Assembly (NCBI GenBank): GCA_009701115.1
Contig: WLKR01000002.1
Coordinates: forward strand, 1-22,916
Length of the DNA stretch: 22,916 nt
Source of the DNA: Actinomycetota bacterium
GTDB taxonomy: Bacteria; Actinomycetota; Acidimicrobiia; Acidimicrobiales; RAAP-2
Direction: 5' to 3'
Below are positions 16,876 through 22,916 of this stretch, piece by piece. Position 1 is the stretch's first letter; each line of letters starts with the position of its first letter. The notes beneath the pieces were generated by a model. That model did no database searches. It saw only the letters and a program-made list of their open reading frames with translations, and had not been told where the DNA came from. Both the position numbers and the translations under genes were made by a program.

Positions 16876-17201
16876 CAGAGGTACATTCCCGTCTCTTGAG
16901 TGAGTTCATCCTTCATTACAACATGGAGATCGCGCTCACGGAGCAAGATGAAATCCTCGCCCTCAATATCTACCTCGTACCGCTCCTCGGAGCCGAACAG
17001 TACGCGGTCACCCACGCGGACACTACGAACGTGAGGGCCCACTGCTTTAACCCTGGCCCATACCAGTCGCTTGGCTACTTGTGCGGTCGCGGGAATCAAA
17101 ATACCTGCACGACTGCGCCGCTCGCCATCGTCGTCTACGGCCACCAGCACACGGTCGAAGAGGACCGAAATCTTGCTGAGGGCGGGTGTCTCGGTTGTCA
17201 C
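16875..17201 (-). CDS. GroES-like co-chaperonin (Cpn10 family), divergent
   Basis: The 108-residue product fits the Cpn10 fold: FDRVLVAVDDD at the start, a mobile-loop-like GERRSRAGILIPATA, WARVKAVGPHV, VGDRVLFG, EVDIEGEDFILLRERDLHVV. Between AVGP and VGDRV there are only about six residues, whereas GroES has a longer insertion forming the roof of the dome, so the roof seems missing. No groEL is nearby. It may be a second, specialised co-chaperonin rather than the main GroES. Start GTG 17201 has no ribosome-binding sequence but has a TAGCGT box 6 bases upstream, suggesting a leaderless mRNA. It is the first gene of the trp operon and its TGA overlaps the trpE ATG by one base. Confidence 0.8.
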   Translation of the reverse strand: MTTETPALSKISVLFDRVLVAVDDDGERRSRAGILIPATAQVAKRLVWARVKAVGPHVRSVRVGDRVLFGSEERYEVDIEGEDFILLRERDLHVVMKDELTQETGMYL

Positions 17202-17207
17202 GCCCTA

Positions 17208-17213
17208 ACGCTA
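17208..17213 (-). promoter_or_regulatory. Candidate leaderless promoter -10 for the groES-like/trp operon
   Basis: TAGCGT on the minus strand ends 6 bases before the GTG start of the GroES-like gene. A TANNNT box at this distance places transcription start at or next to the start codon. The gene has no ribosome-binding sequence, which agrees. No clear -35 is visible; it would lie inside the divergent small gene. If right, the promoter of the whole trp operon sits in a 22-base intergenic space with no room for an attenuator. Confidence 0.45.
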
Positions 17214-17223
17214 CTAGCGCCCT

Positions 17224-17448
17224 ATGCACCAGATTGCTCGCAAAGCACAGCAAACTAGTCCGGTGACCCTGCATCATGAAATCGACACACTCACATCGTC
17301 TATGACGGAGATGAGCCAAAGAATCTCAGCACTCGTAGAGGGTGGCAAGGATCTAACCGGAGACGTCTACGTAGAGCTCGTTGCCGTTGAGCGCACTGTT
17401 GGCACGCTGGTTCGCCGCCTCGAGCGCCTCGGCAGCCGGCTCGCTTAG
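17224..17448 (+). CDS. Small helical protein, unknown function
   Basis: I do not recognise this family. The 74-residue product is hydrophilic with a likely helical hairpin: LHHEIDTLTSSMTEMSQRIS, then GGKDLTGDVYVEL, then VAVERTVGTLVRRLERLGSRL. There is no signal peptide or membrane segment. The start is uncertain: ATG 17224 has no ribosome-binding sequence, a GTG at 17263 would begin at VTLHHEID, and a stop lies 9 bases upstream of 17224. It is divergent from the GroES-like gene and ends 16 bases before mshD. The amphipathic pattern and the fit into an otherwise empty slot make it probably real, but a chance frame is possible. Confidence 0.55.
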   Translation: MHQIARKAQQTSPVTLHHEIDTLTSSMTEMSQRISALVEGGKDLTGDVYVELVAVERTVGTLVRRLERLGSRLA

Positions 17449-17452
17449 CCCG

Positions 17453-17458
17453 TAGATT
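17453..17458 (+). promoter_or_regulatory. Candidate leaderless promoter -10 for mshD
   Basis: TAGATT ends 6 bases before the GTG start of mshD, which has no ribosome-binding sequence. The same hexamer stands 7 bases before the GT2 gene start at 22125. It lies just after the stop of the upstream small gene, so mshD could be transcribed on its own. Confidence 0.45.
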
Positions 17459-17464
17459 GCAGAC

Positions 17465-18301
17465 GTGAGTACTAACTGGCGATACACCGAAGGCCTCAGT
17501 CCGGACGAGCGCCTCGCCATCCTCGGGCTCATCAATCGCCTCGATACGTCGCTCGGTCGTGAGGCCATCGATGAAAACCGACGTCGCCTAGTGCAGCACA
17601 ATCTGCCTGGTCACTTTTGGGTCCAAATCGATGCTGATGTGCCTGTTGGATTCGCAAACGTTGACCTCACCTCGCATCCAAGTGTCGAGATGGCTGGCGG
17701 TGGGTTCGACGCCGACTTGTGCGAACTAATTGCGCAGGAGCACCCTTCCTTTGATTGGTGGCTGCGTGACACCCATGACGACCATCAGTCGCAAAATCAA
17801 GTAAGAGCACTTAGGTACATGGAAAGCGACAATGTCCATGTCACTCTCGACTTGCCGACGATTGAGGTTCAAAGCTTCCGACCCGACCTCGATGCCGAGC
17901 GTTGGCTGATTCAGAACAATGCGGCATTTGCCAGCCACCCCGAACAGGGAACTTGGGACCTAGAAACCCTGCGATTTCGGATAGCTGAACCGTGGTTTGA
18001 CCCGTCTGGCTTTCTTTTGCTCCTCGAGGGACAGGTACTCGTTGCCTCTTGTTGGACCAAGATTCACGAGTTTAACACGGTCCGTACGGGAGAAATTTAT
18101 GTGATCTCCGTACACCCAGGCCACCAAGGCAAGGGGCTCGGTGCCGCCGCACTTCAATTAGGACTGCAGTCCATTCACTCACGCGGCGTACATCGCGCCT
18201 CGCTGTACGTCGATGACTCCAACGAGGCCGCAATCGCCATGTACAAAAAGCACGGCTTTCGAACGATCAGAATGGACCGAGTACTGCGGATTACTCGCTA
18301 G
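17465..18301 (+). CDS. mshD: Mycothiol acetyltransferase (mycothiol synthase)
   Basis: Transfers acetyl from acetyl-CoA to Cys-GlcN-Ins, the last step of mycothiol synthesis. The 278-residue protein has two GNAT-type halves, the usual MshD build. The C-terminal half holds the acetyl-CoA loop Q-G-K-G-L-G (221-226) in VHPGHQGKGLG, preceded by GEIYVISV and followed by LYVDDSNEAAIAMYKKHGF. The segment HPEQGTWD (158-165) and AEPWFDPSGF (174-183) are characteristic of MshD and separate it from other GNAT enzymes. The N-terminal half is degenerate. Mycothiol is confined to Actinobacteria, so this gene supports the taxonomic call. The TAG stop overlaps the convergent transporter stop by four bases (CTAG). 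Confidence 0.9.
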   Translation: MSTNWRYTEGLSPDERLAILGLINRLDTSLGREAIDENRRRLVQHNLPGHFWVQIDADVPVGFANVDLTSHPSVEMAGGGFDADLCELIAQEHPSFDWWLRDTHDDHQSQNQVRALRYMESDNVHVTLDLPTIEVQSFRPDLDAERWLIQNNAAFASHPEQGTWDLETLRFRIAEPWFDPSGFLLLLEGQVLVASCWTKIHEFNTVRTGEIYVISVHPGHQGKGLGAAALQLGLQSIHSRGVHRASLYVDDSNEAAIAMYKKHGFRTIRMDRVLRITR

Positions 18302-18993
18302 CCAACGAAGTGACCGACTAAGTAAGTCACCCCGGCTGCAAATCCCGAAATTAGTAAGAACCGCGATGCTGAGCGAATGACGCCGCGACCAGTCAGACGA
18401 CCGATTCCCCCACCCAAAAGCACCGCCGAGGCTGCACCCAGGCCTACAGAGATATCAATCGGCTTGCCACTCGACGTAACCAGCCAGGGAACGAGAGGAA
18501 TCATTGCTCCAAATGCGAAGGCCACTAGAGAACCGGTAGCTGCGCGCCATGGCGAACCTACCGAAGATGGGTCAATTCCTAGCTCTTCACGTGTGTGAGT
18601 TATGAGCGCCAACTCTGGATCTTTCATAAGCTCATCAGCCAACTTGCCAGCCAAATCTGGATCTACGCCTCGAGCCTCGAAGAGCTCAACGAGCTCTAGG
18701 CGTTCTTCCACTGGTGACTCCGCCAGGCTCCGACGCTCGATCTCAATTTCACGTTCAAAAAGTTCCTTTTGTGCGCGTACTGACAAGTACTCACCGCTGG
18801 CCATTGAGAAGCCACCGGCGACGAGTCCCGCGATACCAGCCAGGCGAATCGCGTCGTGCGTCGCAGAGTGGGAGCCGGCGATACCAAGCATCAGCGACAC
18901 ATTGGTGACGAGTCCGTCGGCCATTCCAAAGATTGAGGCGCGAGCCCATCCATCGGCTAGTTGACGGTGTTGTTCTACATGTTTCTCGACCAT
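18298..18993 (-). CDS. VIT1/CCC1-family Fe2+/Mn2+ transporter
   Basis: Membrane transporter related to yeast Ccc1 and plant VIT1, which move ferrous iron or manganese out of the cytosol. The 231-residue protein has five predicted membrane segments at about 20-40, 48-68, 152-172, 180-198 and 208-229. Between the second and third is a Glu-rich cytosolic helical region (about 70-140, including EREIEIERRSLAESPVEERLELVELFEARG as two blocks of Glu ligands) that binds metal in this family. The GMADGLVTNVSL element in the first segment and GGFSMASGEYLS in the second are typical. Start ATG 18993 lacks a ribosome-binding site but has TAGCCT 6 bases upstream. Metal specificity cannot be read from sequence. 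Confidence 0.88.
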   Translation of the reverse strand: MVEKHVEQHRQLADGWARASIFGMADGLVTNVSLMLGIAGSHSATHDAIRLAGIAGLVAGGFSMASGEYLSVRAQKELFEREIEIERRSLAESPVEERLELVELFEARGVDPDLAGKLADELMKDPELALITHTREELGIDPSSVGSPWRAATGSLVAFAFGAMIPLVPWLVTSSGKPIDISVGLGAASAVLLGGGIGRLTGRGVIRSASRFLLISGFAAGVTYLVGHFVG

Positions 18994-18999
18994 ATATTG

Positions 19000-19005
19000 A
19001 GGCTA
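19000..19005 (-). promoter_or_regulatory. Candidate leaderless promoter -10 for the VIT-family gene
   Basis: TAGCCT on the minus strand ends 6 bases before the ATG at 18993. The gene has no ribosome-binding sequence, so transcription could start at the ATG. The region 18994-19054 is shared with the divergent MaoC-like gene. Confidence 0.4.
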
Positions 19006-19030
19006 CCCGAGCAAATCTTTCCAAGACCGG

Positions 19031-19049
19031 TAGAGTGCTACGAAGGAGG
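19031..19049 (+). promoter_or_regulatory. -10 box and strong ribosome-binding site of the MaoC-like gene
   Basis: TAGAGT (19031-19036) is a plausible -10 box, and GAAGGAGGT follows (19042-19050), nearly perfect complementarity to the 16S anti-Shine-Dalgarno, 4 bases before ATG 19055. It is the strongest ribosome-binding site in the window and contrasts with the leaderless-looking neighbours. It leads the maoC-menG-menF operon. Confidence 0.5.
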
Positions 19050-19054
19050 TAGTT

Positions 19055-19510
19055 ATGGCTACGCACGTTGAGAGTATGGACGCTTACAAGGCACTAGTTG
19101 GGACCCATTTGGGCTATTCCGACTACATGACGGTGACTCAAGAACAGGTAAATTTGTTCGCGGATGCCACCGGAGACCACCAGTGGATTCACGTTGACCC
19201 CGAACGTGCCAAGTCCAGCCCCTTCGGCGGACCTATCGCCCACGGCTACCTGACCCTCTCGCTTATTCCAGTACTGATGGGTCAAGTTGTCCGCGTTGAC
19301 GGAGTCACGATGGGCGTGAACTACGGAACTAACAAGGTACGTTTTCCAGCCCCAGTTCCCGTTGGGTCGGAAATTCGCCTCGGCGCCTCGGTGGCTGTGG
19401 TCGAAGAGATTGCTGGCGGGATCCAGGTCGCCCTTGACGTCACTATCGAGGTCAAAGACGCACCGAAGCCTTCGTGCGTAGCGCAAGTTGTCTTTCGCTA
19501 CTACAAGTAA
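19055..19510 (+). CDS. MaoC-like hot-dog hydratase
   Basis: Single hot-dog domain of 151 residues in the (R)-specific enoyl-CoA hydratase/MaoC group. The hydratase motif is visible: FADATGDHQWIHVDPERA with Asp41 and His46 as the likely catalytic pair, then GPIAHGYLTLSL (59-70). The family hydrates trans-2-enoyl-CoA to 3-hydroxyacyl-CoA; actinobacteria carry many paralogues and the substrate cannot be told. NodN-like proteins share this layout. It begins with a very strong ribosome-binding site and lies 2 bases before menG, forming an operon with menG and menF, though no direct role in menaquinone synthesis is known for this family. Confidence 0.88.
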   Translation: MATHVESMDAYKALVGTHLGYSDYMTVTQEQVNLFADATGDHQWIHVDPERAKSSPFGGPIAHGYLTLSLIPVLMGQVVRVDGVTMGVNYGTNKVRFPAPVPVGSEIRLGASVAVVEEIAGGIQVALDVTIEVKDAPKPSCVAQVVFRYYK

Positions 19511-19512
19511 CA

Positions 19513-20205
19513 GTGGCCCGCTTCGAGCTTCCTGAGGGCGAGGCGAAGACCAAGACGGTCCGTCGCATGTTCGACGCCATCGCTCCTCGGTACGAACTCG
19601 TAAATCACATAATCACCTTCGGACTTGACCGACGATGGCGCAAACGAGCGCTACGTGACGCCGCGTTGCCTACTGGGAGCAGCATTCTTGATGTCGCGGC
19701 GGGCACCGGTGACTTCTGTCGTGAGGCAAAGAAGGCTGGTCTAATCCCTTACGCCACCGATCTCAGCTTTGGCATGATGGATGCCGGAGGTGATTTCGCG
19801 CCACGCACCCAAGCCGATGCGGCGCACTTACCATTTGTCGACGGAGCCTTCGACGGCCTGACTTGCGGATATGCCCTCCGCAATTTCACGGACCTCGGCG
19901 AATCAATTCGCGAGATGGGTCGGGTCGTTCGTCCCGGAGGTCGGATTGTCTTTCTCGAAGTGGCCGAGCCAAAGGGTGGGCTCTGGAAGCTTGGTTTCAC
20001 CATTTGGTTCCGAGGCGTGGTGCCTGTAATCGGAGGGTTGCTAGCCGATAGGGCTGCGTACGGCTATTTGCCTAAGTCGACGGCATATCTTCCAGCCACT
20101 AACGACATCATCCAAATGATGCGCGATGGTGGCATGTCAACCGTCAACCACCGGCTCATCCTCGGAGGTCTCTCGCAGCAGTTCACTGCGACGAAAGCGC
20201 TATGA
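19513..20205 (+). CDS. menG: Demethylmenaquinone methyltransferase
   Basis: S-adenosylmethionine-dependent C-methylation of demethylmenaquinone, the last step of menaquinone synthesis. The 230-residue product has the UbiE/MenG signature MFDAIAPRYELVNHIITFGLDRRWR at its N-terminus (residues 19-43), motif I LDVAAGTGDF (59-68), ATDLS, YALRNF and RVVRPGGR. I chose GTG 19513, two bases after the upstream stop, because it begins directly with the conserved region; a GTG at 19474 would overlap the hydratase by 37 bases. The stop overlaps menF as ATGA. UbiE can also act in ubiquinone synthesis, but actinobacteria make menaquinone and menF and menC are here. Confidence 0.93.
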   Translation: MARFELPEGEAKTKTVRRMFDAIAPRYELVNHIITFGLDRRWRKRALRDAALPTGSSILDVAAGTGDFCREAKKAGLIPYATDLSFGMMDAGGDFAPRTQADAAHLPFVDGAFDGLTCGYALRNFTDLGESIREMGRVVRPGGRIVFLEVAEPKGGLWKLGFTIWFRGVVPVIGGLLADRAAYGYLPKSTAYLPATNDIIQMMRDGGMSTVNHRLILGGLSQQFTATKAL

Positions 20206-21410
20206 GGATTAATGCCACGCGCGTCTCGAAAGAGTTGGTCAACCGTGCAATAGAGCATGCCACTCAAGACGGCTGGCTCGTTCAAGATGGTTCTTCGCTT
20301 CGCTGTGGCTTCGGGAAACCACTGGCAACTCGTCGCTTCGACGCACTTGGGGAACTGCCGGTGGCAATGGATATCTTCCAAGGCTTGGAGATGCCGGACC
20401 ACTCTCTTTTGACGGCCTTCGCTACCATCCCCTTCGATCGAACTACTGAGTTTGACGTCGTAGTACCAAGGTTCCAGGTGATCACTGATGACAACGACGC
20501 CTATTGGTTCTTAGCCCCAGCAGACGAAACATGGGACGACGCCAACGAGCAGCCCCGCCCGTCTCTACTCCCCAAGCAGGTCAGCTTCCTCTACTCGCCT
20601 TCTCCTGATCGCTATGCCGCCGCGGTGGCAGAGGCCGTAGAGAGACTACGGGAAGGGATTCTTCAAAAGGTTGTTCTTGCCCGGAGCTGTCAGGGTGAGC
20701 TGTCGGCTGACATCAACACCTCGGCTATTGCCACCCGGCTGCATCATCTTGAGCCAACCTGCACCATCTACGCCATGCCCACTACTGACGGCCGACGCTT
20801 CACAGGAGCTAGCCCCGAACTTCTGGTATCCAAATTTGGCAGGACTGTTCGTTGTCACCCACTCGCTGGAACCATCAGCACCGAAGGTATGACAGACACC
20901 ACGGCCTATACCAAATGGTTGCATGGATCGCCGAAGAACCGAGTTGAACACCGAATCGTCGTCGACGAAATTGTCACGCACCTCTCCGAGCTCTGTGAAT
21001 CCGTCGACGCTGAAAGCGAACCCTCCATTGTCCCGCTCCGCTCAGTCGCCCACCTCGGAACCGAAATCTCGGGTGTCGCGAGGAACGACGTGACAATTCT
21101 TGATCTAGTTTCGAACCTGCATCCGACTCCAGCAGTGGGCGGGCTTCCTCGCGAGATGGCTGAGGAGTTAATCGAGGAGCTCGAACCCTTCCGCCGAGGC
21201 GCCTACGCCGGTGCAGTTGGCTGGGTGAACTCCGCTGGCGACGGGGCCTGGTGGGTGGCCATCCGTGGCATCTTGACGAAGGGTCCCCATTTCGAAGTTT
21301 GGGCCGGTGCGGGCATCGTCATGGACTCAGACCCAATTGCCGAGCGTGAAGAGACTAAATACAAGATGGATTCAGTACTTCATGCCATCGGACTCGGGAC
21401 GCTTAACTAA
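20202..21410 (+). CDS. menF: Isochorismate synthase
   Basis: Converts chorismate to isochorismate, the entry to menaquinone. The 402-residue protein ends in a chorismate-binding domain with the general base Lys156 in ILQKVVLAR (the lysine that marks water-using isochorismate synthases, Gln in the TrpE of this window), FTGASPELLV, HPLAGTI, HRIVVDEI, the HPTPAVGGLPRE block and the final GAGIVMDSDP..E...K. A salicylate or siderophore role (EntC-like) is possible in principle, but overlap with menG (ATGA) points to menaquinone. The 3' end overlaps the convergent GT2 gene by 8 bases. Confidence 0.92.
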   Translation: MRINATRVSKELVNRAIEHATQDGWLVQDGSSLRCGFGKPLATRRFDALGELPVAMDIFQGLEMPDHSLLTAFATIPFDRTTEFDVVVPRFQVITDDNDAYWFLAPADETWDDANEQPRPSLLPKQVSFLYSPSPDRYAAAVAEAVERLREGILQKVVLARSCQGELSADINTSAIATRLHHLEPTCTIYAMPTTDGRRFTGASPELLVSKFGRTVRCHPLAGTISTEGMTDTTAYTKWLHGSPKNRVEHRIVVDEIVTHLSELCESVDAESEPSIVPLRSVAHLGTEISGVARNDVTILDLVSNLHPTPAVGGLPREMAEELIEELEPFRRGAYAGAVGWVNSAGDGAWWVAIRGILTKGPHFEVWAGAGIVMDSDPIAEREETKYKMDSVLHAIGLGTLN

Positions 21411-22125
21411 GGCGCGGTCCGCCAACAAGACGAGCTACGCCCCACTTGGTAACCATCCAAAGTGCCTCGGTCACAATCGCACGAGACATTTTCGATTCAC
21501 CTTCGGTCCGATCGGTAAATGAGATCGGATGTTCGATAATCGACGCTCCCCCACGCCTCGCGCGGTAGGTCATCTCGATTTGAAATCCATAACCATCGGC
21601 CTTGACGTGGCTGTAATTGATCTTCTCGAGAGCACTCGCTTGGTACACGCGGTAACCAGCAGTGGAGTCAGCAACGCCGAGCCCCAGCATCATGGATGCG
21701 TAACGGTTACCACCCTTTGAGAGCAAGAGTCTGCTTGTAGACCACGATGGTATCGAGCCACCAGGAATATAACGAGATCCGATTACTACTTCATGATCAG
21801 CAGCCAGAGCCAGCATGGTTGGCAGTTCACGCGGGTCGTGTGAAAAGTCACAGTCGATTTCCACAAAAGCGTCGAAACCGTGCTCGAGACCCCATGCAAA
21901 ACCAGCTCTGTAGGCGCTCCCCAGTCCACTCTTGCCTGAGCGCTTAAGAACTTCTATATTCCCTAACTCGGATCCAACTCGCTCCGCCGCATCGGCAGTA
22001 CCGTCAGGACTCCCATCATCAACAACCAATAATTGCTCATTTGGGAGGATGGCACGAATCGCACGCAGCATCCGCTCGATATTTTCGATTTCGTTATACG
22101 TGGGAAGAACCACTAACGCCTTCAT
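21403..22125 (-). CDS. Polyprenol monophosphomannose synthase-like GT2 glycosyltransferase
   Basis: Probably moves mannose from GDP-mannose to polyprenyl phosphate, giving the lipid donor for extracytoplasmic mannosylation. The 240-residue product is a soluble DPM1/Ppm-type GT-A enzyme: LPTYNE (7-12), VVDDGSPDGT (34-43), SGKSGLGSAYRAGF, the metal-binding DCDFSHDP (91-98), GSRYIPGGSIPSW and STAGYRVY. There is no C-terminal membrane domain. I chose ATG 22125 over a TTG three codons earlier because TAGATT stands 7 bases before it. Sugar and acceptor are inferred from the family; glucose-type relatives exist. It is divergent from the flippase-like gene. Confidence 0.87.
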   Translation of the reverse strand: MKALVVLPTYNEIENIERMLRAIRAILPNEQLLVVDDGSPDGTADAAERVGSELGNIEVLKRSGKSGLGSAYRAGFAWGLEHGFDAFVEIDCDFSHDPRELPTMLALAADHEVVIGSRYIPGGSIPSWSTSRLLLSKGGNRYASMMLGLGVADSTAGYRVYQASALEKINYSHVKADGYGFQIEMTYRARRGGASIIEHPISFTDRTEGESKMSRAIVTEALWMVTKWGVARLVGGPRLS

Positions 22126-22132
22126 TTGAGCC

Positions 22133-22138
22133 AATCTA
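22133..22138 (-). promoter_or_regulatory. Candidate leaderless promoter -10 for the GT2 gene
   Basis: TAGATT on the minus strand lies exactly 7 bases before ATG 22125, with no ribosome-binding sequence between. The divergent strand has TAGTCT (22143-22148) as a possible -10 for the gene starting at 22200. The rest of the 74-base gap holds a weak 5-bp hairpin (22173-22188) and nothing else I recognise. Confidence 0.45.
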
Positions 22139-22199
22139 GTCGTAGTCTTCGGTCGTTGTGCTCTCTAGGACCCGTTGTTTGTGCAACGCTGTAGGGAGC

Positions 22200-22916
22200 A
22201 TGCCAGAGGAAACCCCCCCAAAGCGCCGATTCAGGATTCCCCGCCAAGTGCGGAGGATATTGAGCGTGGGCGTGTTGATCTTCATTTTTGAGTATCTGGT
22301 GATTCCACAGTTCGGAACGGCCAAGAAATCCCTGCACCTTCTTAGCGATGTGAATCCAGTGCTCCTGGTACTTGCCGTCTTGGTCGAAGCGGCGGCCATC
22401 GCCTCATACTCCGAACTAACGCGGACAGTGTTTACACCTCACGCGTTAAAACGATTCGAGACAAACCGCATCAACCTCTCGACATTGGCCCTAAGTCATG
22501 TCCTTCCCGGTGGGACTGCTCCAGCCAGCGCCCTGTCTTACCGGCTCTTCAGCGAAGCTGGCGTTCCAGCCTCCACTAACGCTTTTGGTCTCGCGGCTCA
22601 AGGCAGCGGTTCGGCAGTTGTACTCAACATCATTTTCTGGATTGCCTTGGTCATCTCAATTCCTCTGCGAGGCTTCAACCCCGCCTACGGTTTCGCCGCC
22701 CTCGCTGGTGTTTTTCTAATGCTCGCCTTTTTCGGAACAATCGCACTCTTAACTCGAGGTCAACACAAAGCCGACGCCTGGCTCCGGGCCTCTGTGGGCC
22801 GGCTACCCAGGGTTAAGCCCGAGACCATCACACGACTCCTCACTCACGTCGCCGAGCGCATCACGATGCTCACGTCCAATCGAGCGATTCTTTGGACGTC
22901 TCTGGGCTGGGCCGCC
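22200..22916 (+). CDS. Flippase-like membrane protein (UPF0104/MprF N-terminal domain family), 3' end cut by window
   Basis: Open from ATG 22200 to the window end with no stop, 239 residues visible. Likely membrane segments are at about 19-37, 52-70, 134-156 and 163-184. The block ALSHVLPGGTAPASALSYRLFSEAG (97-121) is the conserved core of the lysylphosphatidylglycerol synthetase transmembrane/UPF0104 family, which moves lipids or lipid-linked molecules across membranes. A basic N-terminus (KRRFRIPRQVRR) suggests an inside-facing start. The start is not secure: AGGGAG at 22193-22198 is too close to the ATG, and in-frame GTG codons follow. Its divergent neighbour makes a polyprenyl-phosphate sugar, so a role with that lipid is possible but unproven. 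Confidence 0.8.
   Translation, partial: MPEETPPKRRFRIPRQVRRILSVGVLIFIFEYLVIPQFGTAKKSLHLLSDVNPVLLVLAVLVEAAAIASYSELTRTVFTPHALKRFETNRINLSTLALSHVLPGGTAPASALSYRLFSEAGVPASTNAFGLAAQGSGSAVVLNIIFWIALVISIPLRGFNPAYGFAALAGVFLMLAFFGTIALLTRGQHKADAWLRASVGRLPRVKPETITRLLTHVAERITMLTSNRAILWTSLGWAA

Noticed and set aside
16876..17258. Plus-strand frame opposite the GroES-like gene
   Set aside because: No motif; the minus-strand product matches Cpn10 along its length.
22136..22399. 87-residue minus-strand frame upstream of the GT2 gene
   Set aside because: Antisense to the flippase-like gene, whose plus-strand translation has clear membrane segments and a conserved family block.
1..22916. CRISPR array, insertion sequence, toxin-antitoxin or defence system
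   Set aside because: No regularly spaced repeats, transposase, integrase, nuclease-methylase pair or similar gene seen on either strand.

Overview
This window is a compact chromosomal segment of an actinobacterium. Evidence for the lineage: a mycothiol acetyltransferase (MshD), a PdtaR-type ANTAR response regulator next to polA and rpsA (the order also seen in Mycobacterium), a DNA polymerase I without visible proofreading residues, menaquinone rather than ubiquinone genes, many GTG/TTG starts, and several TANNNT -10 boxes sitting 6-7 nt before a start codon, as in leaderless actinobacterial transcripts. Base composition looks moderate (somewhat above 50% GC by eye), which fits a less GC-rich lineage such as some Acidimicrobiia better than Streptomyces or Mycobacterium; that placement is inference. 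I see no insertion sequences, phage genes, CRISPR array or toxin-antitoxin pair, and no gene-free stretch over 300 bases.

Layout. (1) 1-2038, plus strand: two ATPase genes of a dipeptide/oligopeptide ABC importer, the first cut by the window edge, ending at a strong hairpin terminator (about 2047-2086) shared with the convergent rpsA. (2) 8060-2095, minus strand: menC, a 98-residue coiled-coil-like protein, an ANTAR response regulator, polA and rpsA. The first four are nearly contiguous; a 97-base gap with an inverted repeat precedes rpsA. (3) 8100-11293, plus strand: tRNA-Leu(CAA), then a type II fatty acid synthesis set fabD-fabG-acpP-fabF. (4) 17201-11277, minus strand: a tightly overlapping operon of a GroES-like gene, trpE, a YgfZ-like gene, trpC, trpF, trpB and trpA. 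trpD and trpG are absent and must lie elsewhere if the pathway is complete. (5) 17224-18301, plus strand: a small unknown protein and mshD, converging with a VIT/CCC1-family transporter (18993-18298). (6) 19055-21410, plus strand: a MaoC-like hydratase, menG and menF. (7) 22125-21403, minus strand: a polyprenol-phosphate mannosyltransferase-like GT2 enzyme, divergent from a flippase-like membrane protein (22200 to the window end, incomplete).

The functions are mostly housekeeping: tryptophan from chorismate, menaquinone from chorismate (MenF, MenC, MenG), fatty acid elongation, replication/repair and translation. Packing is extreme: ATGA, GTGA or TAGTG junctions inside operons, and three convergent pairs whose stops overlap by 17, 4 and 8 bases. 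I did not find a clearly new multi-gene system. The points most worth follow-up are the small coiled-coil gene translationally coupled to the ANTAR regulator, the GroES-like protein lacking the usual roof segment at the head of the trp operon, the YgfZ-like gene inside that operon, a stand-alone trpF, and the leaderless-type promoters.
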